DNA of 64,000 bases from assembly GCF_010093185.1 (NCBI RefSeq), contig NZ_PDWL01000002.1, forward strand, positions 124,001-188,000. Reading direction: 5' to 3'. The position numbers were made by a program, and so were the translations under genes. Shown here piece after piece: positions 45,481 to 53,478 of this stretch (position 1 is the first letter of the stretch; every line of letters starts with the position of its first letter). The DNA is from Pseudoxanthomonas jiangsuensis. Its GTDB lineage: Bacteria; Pseudomonadota; Gammaproteobacteria; Xanthomonadales; Xanthomonadaceae. The notes under the pieces are model-generated. The model did no database searches. It had not been told where the DNA came from and saw only the letters and a list, made by a program, of their open reading frames with translations.

Positions 45481-46488
45481 TCACAACTCCAGAAATTCCG
45501 AACCCAGGTACCAGCTGGCGGCGCCGATGACGCCCAACTGCCCGTGTTCCACTAGCTTCACCGCGACCCCTTCCAGCGCCTCGCGCATCGGCCCCTTGTC
45601 CAGGAACCGGGCGACGAAGCTGCTCTGCATCAGGAATTCGCGCATCTGCGGCAGGATCCCGCCGGCCAGGTACACGCCACGCACCCCGTACAGCAGGGCC
45701 ATGTCGCCGACCGCGCTGCCGAGCAGGCCGCAGAACGCCTCCAGGCTTTCGCGCGCGAGCGGGTCGTCGCCCGCCAGCGCGGCCGCGGTGATCGCGCTGG
45801 GGTGGGCATGCGCCGGGGTGGCGCCGCGCAGCGCGCACAGCGCCAGGTAGAGGTTCAGCAGCCCGGGGCCGGAGAGCGCATGCTCGACCGGGACGTGGCT
45901 GCGCTGGGTCAGCATCTGCCGCAGCAGATCCATCTCCAGTTCGGTGGACACCGCTAGCGCGGCCTGGCCGGCCTCGGTCGCCAGCACCACTGCGCGCGGG
46001 CCGGCCGGGATCCATACCGCCGCGCCCAGGCCGGTGCCCGGGCCCAGCACCAGCAGGGGCCCTGCGGCGACGCGCTCGGGACCGCACACGCGCTGGACCT
46101 CGCTGGCGTCCAGGTGGGCCACCGCATGGGCGACGGCTTCGAAATCGTTGACCAGGTGCACGGCCTGCAGCTGGAGCTGTTCGCGGATCCGCGCGGGCGA
46201 CAGCGGCCAGGGCAGGTTGGCGGCGATCACGGTGCCGTCCAGCAGCGGATAGCCGGCGCTGGCGATCACCACCACGCCCGCCCGCGCCGAGCCGTCCAGG
46301 CCGGCGCGGAACTCCTCGATGATGTCGGCGAGTCCGGCGTAGTCGGCGCAGCGGAACTTGGCGTACGCGCGGACCTGCAGCGCAGCGCCGCGTTCGGCCC
46401 GGATCAGGCCGATGCGGACGTGGGTGCCGCCGACGTCCGCGGCGAGGAATAGCTGTTCCGACTGGATGGGTGCGACCTGCGCAAGCAC
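45481..46488 (-). CDS. glk: Glucokinase-family sugar kinase, probable GlcNAc kinase (cassette A)
   Basis: A 335-residue PF02685-type kinase of the ASKHA fold. The phosphate-1 loop is FLAADVGGTHVRIG. HLVNDFEAVAHA with its catalytic-type Asp, GPGTGLGAAVW, TEAGQAAL and YLAGGILP follow. The family normally phosphorylates glucose, but this copy begins a cassette with a receptor and two hexosaminidases, so GlcNAc is the likely substrate. The start is GTG 46488 with AAGGGG upstream. Its paralogue at 49636-50655 is clearly related along the full length. Transcription should start from the promoter at 46542-46570. Confidence 0.87.
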   Translation of the reverse strand: MLAQVAPIQSEQLFLAADVGGTHVRIGLIRAERGAALQVRAYAKFRCADYAGLADIIEEFRAGLDGSARAGVVVIASAGYPLLDGTVIAANLPWPLSPARIREQLQLQAVHLVNDFEAVAHAVAHLDASEVQRVCGPERVAAGPLLVLGPGTGLGAAVWIPAGPRAVVLATEAGQAALAVSTELEMDLLRQMLTQRSHVPVEHALSGPGLLNLYLALCALRGATPAHAHPSAITAAALAGDDPLARESLEAFCGLLGSAVGDMALLYGVRGVYLAGGILPQMREFLMQSSFVARFLDKGPMREALEGVAVKLVEHGQLGVIGAASWYLGSEFLEL

Positions 46489-46541
46489 GTTTCGATCCCC
46501 TTGGTCCGCCCGTTGCGGGCGGGGTACATCCCCTGGAGCCG

Positions 46542-46570
46542 AGTGTGTTAACGCCTGACAACGATGTCAA
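46542..46570 (-). promoter_or_regulatory. Promoter of cassette A with operator over the -35
   Basis: On the minus strand TTGACA (46570-46565), a 17-bp spacer and CACACT (46547-46542) form the likely promoter. The -35 hexamer lies within the operator palindrome, so repressor binding would block polymerase. Confidence 0.55.
46556..46569. promoter_or_regulatory. NagR-type operator (site 1)
   Basis: TGACAACGATGTCA is a 14-bp palindrome with a central CG, the usual form of a LacI-family site. An identical 14-mer occurs at 50759-50772 and a close variant at 50996-51009. All three are at promoters of GlcNAc genes, and nagR encodes a LacI-type protein. Confidence 0.7.
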
Positions 46571-46740
46571 CAATCTTCTGAAAAAATTTTCTCCCACTCC
46601 CTGATTTCGCACATGAATACGAGTCAATCCCCGAATTGGCCTGTGTTTATTGCCATTCCTGGTGCGAAGGCTTTTCACAAGGTCCCCAGATGAAAAGATT
46701 TCGAGCGCAACCAGCCTTGTGGCGGGTCGCCAGGACCCAG
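46571..46740. other. AT-richer spacer upstream of cassette A; no gene seen
   Basis: This part of the 346-bp gap (46489-46834) is markedly less GC-rich than its surroundings (for example GAAAAAATTTTC near 46580). I see no coding frame. It separates the cassette A promoter from the cassette B terminator and may hold activator sites. Confidence 0.5.
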
Positions 46741-46774
46741 AAAAAAAGAAGCCCGGCATGGAGTCATGCCGGGC
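46741..46774 (-). terminator. Strong rho-independent terminator of cassette B
   Basis: On the minus strand the perfect 10-bp stem GCCCGGCATG / CATGCCGGGC (loop ACTC) is followed by TTC and seven T. It lies about 60 bp beyond the receptor stop. Confidence 0.9.
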
Positions 46775-46834
46775 CAAGGGAGGGTACTGGGGAGAAGAAC
46801 CGGTCCGCGGCGGAGCCGCAGACCGGGGTGGTGC

Positions 46835-49501
46835 TCAGAACTTCAGGCGGACGTTGAAGTAGTACTGCCGGCCGTTGCTGTAGAACGCGGTCGGGATGCT
46901 CGAGCTCTGGTAGTACTTGATGTCCGGGTCGTTGAGGTTGAGCGCGTCGAAGGTGAAGCTCAGGTGGTCGTTGACCTTGTAGCTGAGCGCCGCCGACAGC
47001 GTGCCGAAGTCGTCCTGGTAGTACGGGTTGGCGCCCGACAGGCCGATCAGGAACGCGGAGCGGTAGGTGTAGCCGACCCGCGCGCCGAAGGTGTCGTTCT
47101 CGAAGTACGCGCCCACGTTGTAGGTGTTCTTCGAGGTGCCGGTCAGGTTGTTGCTGCCGTCCGCCCAGGTGTGGGCGGTGCTGCCGTCGGCGTAGGTGTA
47201 GTTGGCGTTGACGCCGAAGTTCTCGCCGATCGGCTGCTCGTAGGCCACTTCCACGCCGGTGACCTTGCCGTTGGAATTGACCGGCACCGAGACCAGGTAC
47301 TCCTCGAGCTGGTTGGTCAGCTCGCTGAACAGCATGCGCTTCTCGGTGCCGAAGGCCACGTAGTCCTTCAGGTTCATCGAGTAGGCGCCGACCGACAGCA
47401 GGCCGCGCGGCATGAAGTACCACTCCAGGTTGGCGTCGAAGTTGGTCGAGACCACCGGGTTGAGGTTCGGGTTGCCGCCGCCGCCGGTCTTGTTCAGGTC
47501 CGAGCCCCAGGACGAGGCGCCCAGCGCGGAGTAGTCCGGCAGGGTCTGGGTCTGCGAGGCCGCGAAGCGGAACACCAGGTCGTCGGCGAGGTTGAACTTC
47601 AGGTTTGCGCTCGGCAGCACCCGGCTGTGCTTGTTGTTGGTGAACACCCGGATCCACTGGCCGAACAGGCTGGACACGTCGGCGTTGGCAGGGTCGGAGA
47701 CCGACTGGTAGGAGTTGATGTCCTGGTCGACGTTGACGTAGCGCAGGCCGACGTTGCCGCTCCAGCTGTCGCCGCTGAAGTTGGCCTGGACGTAGGCGGC
47801 GAAGTTCTTCTCGGCCACCTTCCACTCGGCGCCGTAGTTGTGGCGGCCGGTCGGGCCGTCGTTGTCGGACAGCCAGTCGGAGTTGTTGATGATCGCGTCC
47901 TTCAGCGCGCCCGGGGTGAAGTACCACAGGTCGCGCGGGAAGTCGCCGCCGATGCTGCTGGCGAAGCCGCCCGGGTACGGGCTGGTGGCGCCGTTCTGCA
48001 GGGCCGCCCAGATGTTGCCCGGGCTGGCGCCTTCCGGCGACTGCGCCTCGCGGGTGTGGTCGGCGTAGCGGGCGCCGAAGTCGATCGAGGACAGGACGCC
48101 GTCGTTGAAGTACTGGGTGAAGTCGGCGGTGAACCAGTCCTCGTCGTCCTTGGCGGTGACCTGCTGGTTGCCCCAGGTGCCGAAGCTGGTGACGCCGGCC
48201 GGGGTGATGTCGCCGCCGATCGACCAGTCCAGCGGGGAGCTGGCGCCGTGGCTCGTCCAGCTGGCGCCGCCGCCGGCGCCCAGGGTCACCTCGGCGATGA
48301 ACTGGCGGTCGGTCGAGCCCTCGCCGCTGGTGGTGCCGGCCTGGAACTTCGCGCTCAGGTTGTCGTTGATCTGCCAGGCCGCGTCGAAGGTGGCGTAGCT
48401 GGTCTTGGCGGTGGCCTCGCGGTAGATCATGTCGTAGACGCCGTAGTCCTGGCCCGCGACGCCGGTGTAGGTCGCCTCGGTCAGCACGCCGTCCTTGACC
48501 ACGTAGCCGGCGTCAGGCGCATGGGCGCGGGCGAAGTTGCCACCCCAGAGCATGAAGTTGCGGTTGTAGTTGTTGGCGTCCATGTCCGAACGGAAGCCGC
48601 TCACGCCCAGGGTCAGGTCGTCGTTCGGCTTGAACTGGACCTCGACCAGGCCGCCCTTGCGCTCGCGGGTCTGTTCGAACAGGGTCGAGCCCAGCAGGCC
48701 CGGCGCCCAGACGCCGACCAGGTCGGGATTGTCGATGCCGGCCTGGTCGGTGGCCGCGATCTGGAAGAAGCCGCCCGGGATCTCCTGCGCCTCGCGGCGC
48801 AGCTCGCGCTTCTGGCTGAAGGCCTGGACCATCACGCCGAAGGTGCCGTCGTCGTTCTTGTAGTTGAACAGGGCCGACAGCTGCGGATCGGTGGAATCGG
48901 CCTGCTCGGCGTTGACCACGCCCAGCGAGGCCTCGGCGGTGATCTGGTCGGCGAACTCCAGCGGCTTGCGGGTGATGATGTTGACCGAACCGGTGGTGCC
49001 GCCGTCGGGCAGCTTGGCCTGCGAGGACTTGTGCACTTCCACCGAGCTGACCAGCTCGGACGGCAGCAGGGTGTAGCTGACGCTGCGGCCGACGCTGTTG
49101 CCCTGGCTGAGCACGAACCAGTCGGCCGAGCCGACCGAGTGGCCGTTGATCAGGGTCTGGGTCAGGCTCGGGCTGGTGCCGCGCAGGCTGACGCGGTCGG
49201 CCTCGTCGAAGCCGCCTTCGTCGGCCGAGGAGGAACTGATGTTCACACCGGGCAGGCGCTGCAGGGTGTCGGCGACGTTGTGCGCCGGCAGCTTGCCCAC
49301 GTCCTCGGCGGTGACCACTTCCACGCGCGAGTTGGCTTCGCGCTTGGTGTCCAGCGACTTCTCCATCGAGCCGCGGATGCCGGTGACCACGACGGTGTCG
49401 AGCTCGGTCGCCTCCTGCTGGGCATCCTGGGCCTGCGCGGCGGCCGAGACGGCCAAGCAGGCGACGATGGCGGCGGAAAGGACTGACTTGTGGTGCTTCA
49501 T
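46835..49501 (-). CDS. TonB-dependent receptor, GlcNAc/chitooligosaccharide cassette B
   Basis: An 888-residue receptor with a signal peptide (about residues 1-24) and the TonB-box-like TELDTVVVTGIRGSMEKSLDTKR. The plug has DVGKLPAHNVADTLQRLPGV, and the barrel ends in FNVRLKF. It is a distant paralogue of the cassette A receptor, with the same start region (MKxxKSVLSAAIVACL) and the same leader. It follows its own kinase gene by 134 bp and ends at a strong terminator. Two receptors may differ in chain length or linkage preference; this cannot be read from the sequence. Confidence 0.92.
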   Translation of the reverse strand: MKHHKSVLSAAIVACLAVSAAAQAQDAQQEATELDTVVVTGIRGSMEKSLDTKREANSRVEVVTAEDVGKLPAHNVADTLQRLPGVNISSSSADEGGFDEADRVSLRGTSPSLTQTLINGHSVGSADWFVLSQGNSVGRSVSYTLLPSELVSSVEVHKSSQAKLPDGGTTGSVNIITRKPLEFADQITAEASLGVVNAEQADSTDPQLSALFNYKNDDGTFGVMVQAFSQKRELRREAQEIPGGFFQIAATDQAGIDNPDLVGVWAPGLLGSTLFEQTRERKGGLVEVQFKPNDDLTLGVSGFRSDMDANNYNRNFMLWGGNFARAHAPDAGYVVKDGVLTEATYTGVAGQDYGVYDMIYREATAKTSYATFDAAWQINDNLSAKFQAGTTSGEGSTDRQFIAEVTLGAGGGASWTSHGASSPLDWSIGGDITPAGVTSFGTWGNQQVTAKDDEDWFTADFTQYFNDGVLSSIDFGARYADHTREAQSPEGASPGNIWAALQNGATSPYPGGFASSIGGDFPRDLWYFTPGALKDAIINNSDWLSDNDGPTGRHNYGAEWKVAEKNFAAYVQANFSGDSWSGNVGLRYVNVDQDINSYQSVSDPANADVSSLFGQWIRVFTNNKHSRVLPSANLKFNLADDLVFRFAASQTQTLPDYSALGASSWGSDLNKTGGGGNPNLNPVVSTNFDANLEWYFMPRGLLSVGAYSMNLKDYVAFGTEKRMLFSELTNQLEEYLVSVPVNSNGKVTGVEVAYEQPIGENFGVNANYTYADGSTAHTWADGSNNLTGTSKNTYNVGAYFENDTFGARVGYTYRSAFLIGLSGANPYYQDDFGTLSAALSYKVNDHLSFTFDALNLNDPDIKYYQSSSIPTAFYSNGRQYYFNVRLKF

Positions 49502-49530
49502 GATGTCTCTCCCATCATTGTTTTGAGGTA

Positions 49531-49550
49531 CGCCGGGAACGTCCCCGGCG
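49531..49550 (-). promoter_or_regulatory. Leader hairpin of cassette B receptor
   Basis: A 7-bp stem, CGCCGGG / CCCGGCG with a six-base loop, lies 29 bases before the receptor ATG. It corresponds in position and flanking sequence (GCAGTC before; GATGGGAGAGACATC after) to the cassette A hairpin. Confidence 0.45.
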
Positions 49551-49635
49551 ACGACTGCGGCTTACTAGGTGCGACGGCCCGGCGATCCGGAACGACCCCC
49601 TTTCACATCTCCGGCGCCTGGCGACGCCGTCCAGC

Positions 49636-50655
49636 TCACTTCTCCGAAAAATCCGACTGCAGGAACCAGCGCGCGGCGCCGATCACGCCGAGCTGGCCGT
49701 GCTCGACCAGCTTCACCGAGACCCGCTCCAGCGCCTCGCGCATCGGCCCCTTGTTGAGGAACCGGTGGACGAAGTCGCTGTGCAGCAGGAACTGGCGCAG
49801 GTGCGGGAGGATCCCGCCGGCCAGGAACACGCCCTGGGCGCCGTACAGCAAGGCCATGTCGCCGACGGCGCTGCCGAGCAGGGCGCAGAACACGTCCAGG
49901 GTTTCGCGCGCGACCGGGTCGCCGCCGTCCAGGGCGGCGGCGGTGACCTCGCCCGGCTGCGCGTGCGCCGGGGCGATCCCGCGCACGGCGCACATGGCGT
50001 TGTAGAGGTTGAGCAGGCCCGGCCCCGACAGGGCCTGTTCGACCGAGACGTGGCTGCGCTGGCCGAGCATGTGCCGCAGCAGCTGCAGCTCCAGCTCGGT
50101 GCCGACCGCCAGCGCGGCCTGGCCGGCCTCGGTCGGCAGCACGATCGGGCGCTTGCCGGTGGGGATCCAGACCGCCGCGCCCAGGCCGGTGCCCGGGCCC
50201 AGGATCAGGATCGGGCCGATGTCGGGGGTATCCGGGCCGGACAGGCGCAGCACCTGGCTGGCGTCGACCTGGGCGGCGGCATGCGCAAGCGCCTCGAAGT
50301 CGTTGATCAGGTGCACCGCGTCCAGGCCCAGCGCCTGGCGGATGGCCACCGGCGACAACGGCCAGGGCAGGTTGGCGGTGATCACGGTGCCGTCGGCCAG
50401 CGGATAGCCGGCGCTGGCGATGACCGCCTCGCGTACCGGGGTGCCGCAGCGCTGGATGAAGTCGTCGAGGATGGCGTGGAGACCGGGATGGTCGGCGCAG
50501 CGGTACTTGCTGTAGGCCAGCACCTGCGGCGGCGCGCCCTCGGCGCCGGCCTGGACCAGGCCCAGGCGGACATGGGTCCCGCCCACGTCGGCGGCGATGA
50601 AAGGTGCCGACGGATGGTCCTGCATGGACGTTGCGCTGGCGGCGATGGCGGGCAC
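49636..50655 (-). CDS. glk: Glucokinase-family sugar kinase, probable GlcNAc kinase (cassette B)
   Basis: A 339-residue PF02685-type kinase. FIAADVGGTHVRLG, HLINDFEALAHA, GPGTGLGAAVW and FLAGGILP align directly with the cassette A kinase. The start is GTG 50655 with AGGGGAG at six bases; an internal ATG at 50625 lacks a ribosome-binding site. Together with NagP, NagA and NagB-II it would supply GlcNAc-6-P. Why two kinases are kept is not clear; they may serve different inducers or sugars. Confidence 0.87.
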   Translation of the reverse strand: MPAIAASATSMQDHPSAPFIAADVGGTHVRLGLVQAGAEGAPPQVLAYSKYRCADHPGLHAILDDFIQRCGTPVREAVIASAGYPLADGTVITANLPWPLSPVAIRQALGLDAVHLINDFEALAHAAAQVDASQVLRLSGPDTPDIGPILILGPGTGLGAAVWIPTGKRPIVLPTEAGQAALAVGTELELQLLRHMLGQRSHVSVEQALSGPGLLNLYNAMCAVRGIAPAHAQPGEVTAAALDGGDPVARETLDVFCALLGSAVGDMALLYGAQGVFLAGGILPHLRQFLLHSDFVHRFLNKGPMREALERVSVKLVEHGQLGVIGAARWFLQSDFSEK

Positions 50656-50743
50656 TCGGACTCCCCTGGTGCTGGTTGGATCGGGTCGGACCGGATCTGA
50701 TCCGAAATGAGGATCGCGGCCCCTGTGGCGATCCGGCGGCCGG

Positions 50744-50773
50744 AGTGTGGAAGTCGTCTGACAACGATGTCAA
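50744..50773 (-). promoter_or_regulatory. Promoter of cassette B with operator over the -35
   Basis: On the minus strand TTGACA (50773-50768), an 18-bp spacer and CACACT (50749-50744) repeat the architecture seen at 46542-46570. Confidence 0.55.
50759..50772. promoter_or_regulatory. NagR-type operator (site 2)
   Basis: The 14-mer TGACAACGATGTCA is identical to site 1 and overlaps the -35 of the cassette B promoter. Confidence 0.7.
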
Positions 50774-50963
50774 CAGATTTTCATGAAAAAATCGTAGGCC
50801 GGAGACGAATGCACCAAAAGCGGTGATACGTCAGCGCTGTCATCCGCGATTGCGCACAAGGATGGTGCTTTTCCCTGAAAAACAAGGCGTATTCAGCCAG
50901 CGGATGCAGGAGCGGCCTTGTTGCACAGCAGCATCCGGCTGCGCGTCGACGGCGCCGTGGCGG
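50774..50963. other. Spacer between divergent GlcNAc operons; no gene seen
   Basis: This part of the 419-bp gap is AT-richer near both promoters (for example CATGAAAAAATCG and TTCCCTGAAAAAC). CGGATGC and GCATCCG form a loose hairpin near 50900-50937. I found no plausible small gene. Confidence 0.5.
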
Positions 50964-50994
50964 TTGACAAGACGCGGCCGCTGACGGAAAGAAT
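50964..50994 (+). promoter_or_regulatory. Candidate nagP promoter
   Basis: TTGACA (50964-50969) and AAGAAT (50989-50994) are 19 bp apart, a slightly long spacer. The operator site 3 begins directly after the -10. Confidence 0.4.
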
Positions 50995-50995
50995 G

Positions 50996-51009
50996 TGACA
51001 ACGTTGTTC
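50996..51009. promoter_or_regulatory. NagR-type operator (site 3)
   Basis: TGACAACGTTGTTC contains the perfect 10-bp palindrome ACAACGTTGT and differs from sites 1 and 2 mainly in the last two bases. It lies between the candidate nagP -10 and the ribosome-binding site, a position suited to repression and autocontrol of the nagPR operon. Confidence 0.6.
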
Positions 51010-51074
51010 CTACTTTTCGCCCGGCCGGGGGATGGCATGGGCGGATCTCCAGCCGCCGGGGAGGCAGCCGAAAC

Positions 51075-52361
51075 ATGTCCGCGACCACCGCCGCACACGC
51101 GCGCACCAGCCTGGCCACCTCGATCGCGATCGTCGGCGGCCTGTTCTTCATCATCGGCTTCTTCACCTGGATCAACGGGCCGCTGATCACCTTCGTCAAG
51201 CTCGCCTTCGACGTCAGCGAGATCTCGGCGTTCCTGGTGCTGATGGTGTTCTACCTGTCGTACTTCTTCCTGGCCCTGCCGTCGTCGTGGATCCTCAAGG
51301 CCACCGGCATGAAGAAGGGCCTGGCGCTGAGCCTGGCGGTGATGGCGGTGGGCGCGATGATGTTCGGCGAGTTCGCCACCCGGCGCTGGTTCGGCGGCGC
51401 GCTGTCGGGCCTGTTCGTGATCGGCGGCGGCCTGGCCCTGCTGCAGACCGCGGTCAATCCCTACATCTCCATCCTGGGCCCGATCGAGAGCGCGGCGCGG
51501 CGGATCGCGCTGATGGGCATCTGCAACAAGATCGCCGGGATCCTGGCGCCGCTGGTGCTCGGCTCGCTGGTGCTGCACGGCGTGGGCGACCTGGCCGCGC
51601 AGGTCGAGGCGGCCGACGCGGCGACCAAGGCGCAGTTGCTGGACGGCTTCGCCGCCAAGATCCACACCCCGTACCTGGCGATGGCCGGGGTGCTGCTGGT
51701 GATCGCGGTGGCGGTGCTGTTCTCGCCGTTGCCGGAAATCAGCGCCGCGGAAGCCAACGCGACCCCGGCCGCGGACGGCGGCGCTTCCCGCGGCAGCATC
51801 TTCCGCTTCCCGCACCTGTGGCTGGGCGTGCTGTGCCTGTTCGTGTACGTGGGTGCGGAGGTGATGGCCGGCGACGCGATCGGCACCTACGGCCACGCCT
51901 TCGGACTGCCCCTGGACCAGACCAAGTTCTTCACCTCCTTCACCCTGGCGGCGATGCTGCTGGGCTACCTGGTCGGCCTGGTGCTGATCCCGCGGGTGGT
52001 CTCGCAGGAGCGCTGGCTGAGCGTGTCGGCGGTGCTGGGCGTGCTGTTCTCGGTCGGTGCCCTGTTGACCCACGGCTACGTCTCGGTCGGCTTCGTCGCC
52101 GCCCTGGGCTTCGCCAACGCGATGATGTGGCCGGCAATCTTCCCGCTGGCGATCCGCGGCCTGGGGCGCTTCACCGAGACCGGTTCGGCGCTGCTGATCA
52201 TGGGTATCGCCGGCGGCGCCCTGGTGCCCCAGCTGTTCGCCGTGCTCAAGCAGCACTTCGACTTCCAGTGGGTGTTCGCCGGGCTGATGGTGCCCTGCTA
52301 CCTGTACATCCTCTACTACGCCCTGCGCGGCCACCGCGCCGGGCTGCCGGCGGGCCGCTGA
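51075..52361 (+). CDS. nagP: N-acetylglucosamine permease NagP (FucP-type MFS)
   Basis: A 428-residue transporter with 12 helices, similar to the fucose/proton symporter group. The N-terminus has GGLFFIIGFFTWINGPLI, and LLQTAVNPYISILGP lies in the middle, the signature of FucP/NagP proteins. It carries free GlcNAc across the inner membrane, replacing a PTS. GGGGAGG is ten bases before the ATG. It heads the operon nagP-nagR-nagB-II-nagA-nagX, with no gap larger than seven bp. Confidence 0.93.
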   Translation: MSATTAAHARTSLATSIAIVGGLFFIIGFFTWINGPLITFVKLAFDVSEISAFLVLMVFYLSYFFLALPSSWILKATGMKKGLALSLAVMAVGAMMFGEFATRRWFGGALSGLFVIGGGLALLQTAVNPYISILGPIESAARRIALMGICNKIAGILAPLVLGSLVLHGVGDLAAQVEAADAATKAQLLDGFAAKIHTPYLAMAGVLLVIAVAVLFSPLPEISAAEANATPAADGGASRGSIFRFPHLWLGVLCLFVYVGAEVMAGDAIGTYGHAFGLPLDQTKFFTSFTLAAMLLGYLVGLVLIPRVVSQERWLSVSAVLGVLFSVGALLTHGYVSVGFVAALGFANAMMWPAIFPLAIRGLGRFTETGSALLIMGIAGGALVPQLFAVLKQHFDFQWVFAGLMVPCYLYILYYALRGHRAGLPAGR

Positions 52362-52368
52362 TTCCCGC

Positions 52369-53478
52369 ATGATGGACGGCGGATCCACTCCCAGGGCAGC
52401 AGCAGGCATGCGCAGGCCGACCATCAAGGATGTCGCCGAGCGGGCGAAGGTTTCGCTCAAAACCGTATCGCGGGTGATCAACAACGAGCCCTCGGTGATG
52501 CAGGCCACGCGCTCGCGCGTGCTGGCCGCCATCGCCGAGCTGGACTACGAGCCGGACCCGACCGCGCGCAACCTGCGCAGCGGGACCCCGTTCGTGATCG
52601 GGCTGGTGTACGACAACCCCAACCCGTACCACATCATCGGCGTGCAGAACGGCGTGCTCGCGGCCTGCCGCGAGACCGGCTTCGGCCTGCAGATCCAGCC
52701 CTGCGACTCGACCTCGCCCTTGCTGGCAGACGAACTGGCCGAGTTCGTGCAACGCTCGCGCCTGGCCGGGCTGGTGCTGACCGCGCCGATGTCCGAGCGC
52801 CCGGACCTGGTGGCGGCGCTGGTCGCGCGCGGGATCCGGGTGGTGCGGATCATCGCCGCCACCAACGATCCGGCCGACGGCCCCTGCGTCTACATCGACG
52901 ACCGCGATGCCGCCTACGAGATCACCGAGCACCTGATCCAGCTCGGCCACCAGCGGATCGGCTTCCTCTGGGGCGGCGCCCAGCATCGCTCCTCGGGCGA
53001 GCGCTACGCCGGCTACGAGGCGGCGCTGAAGGACTACGGCATCACCCTGGACAAGCACCTGGTGATCCCCGGCGACTACACCTTCGACGACGGTTTCCGC
53101 GGCGCCCGCCGCCTGCTGGCGCTGCGCGAGCCGCCCACGGCGATCTTCGGCAGCAACGACGAGATCGCCGCCGGCGTGCTGGCGGCGGCCAAGTCGGTGG
53201 GGCTGAACGTGCCCTACGACCTGTCGATCGCCGGCTTCGAGGACAGCCCGTTCTCGCGCCAGTCCTGGCCGGCGCTGACCACCGCCAAGCAGGCCACCGA
53301 GGACATCGCCCGCCACGCCGCGCGGCTGCTGATCGGCAGCCTGCGCCAGGACGCCTACGACGACCATCCCATGGCCGTGACCAACCAGGGCTTCGTGCCG
53401 CAGCTGGTGGTCCGCGGCTCCACCGCGCCGGCTCCGCTGCAGGCGCGACCTCGACCCGCACCCTCATCCGAAGCATGA
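52369..53478 (+). CDS. nagR: LacI-family regulator NagR
   Basis: A 369-residue LacI/GalR repressor. The N-terminal helix-turn-helix has PTIKDVAERAKVSLKTVSRV and a hinge region. The periplasmic-binding-like effector domain has LIQLGHQRIGFLWGG and AIFGSNDEIAAGVL. Context and family predict control of GlcNAc genes, with GlcNAc-6-P or GlcN-6-P as likely effector. The start may instead be ATG 52408, which sits 13 residues nearer the helix-turn-helix. The LacI-type palindromes at 46556, 50759 and 50996 are its likely targets. The stop overlaps the nagB-II ATG. Confidence 0.92.
   Translation: MMDGGSTPRAAAGMRRPTIKDVAERAKVSLKTVSRVINNEPSVMQATRSRVLAAIAELDYEPDPTARNLRSGTPFVIGLVYDNPNPYHIIGVQNGVLAACRETGFGLQIQPCDSTSPLLADELAEFVQRSRLAGLVLTAPMSERPDLVAALVARGIRVVRIIAATNDPADGPCVYIDDRDAAYEITEHLIQLGHQRIGFLWGGAQHRSSGERYAGYEAALKDYGITLDKHLVIPGDYTFDDGFRGARRLLALREPPTAIFGSNDEIAAGVLAAAKSVGLNVPYDLSIAGFEDSPFSRQSWPALTTAKQATEDIARHAARLLIGSLRQDAYDDHPMAVTNQGFVPQLVVRGSTAPAPLQARPRPAPSSEA

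Noticed and set aside
42540..45530. 996-residue open frame antisense to the cassette A receptor
   Set aside because: Val/Gly/Ala/Arg-rich shadow frame; the receptor on the minus strand is unambiguous.
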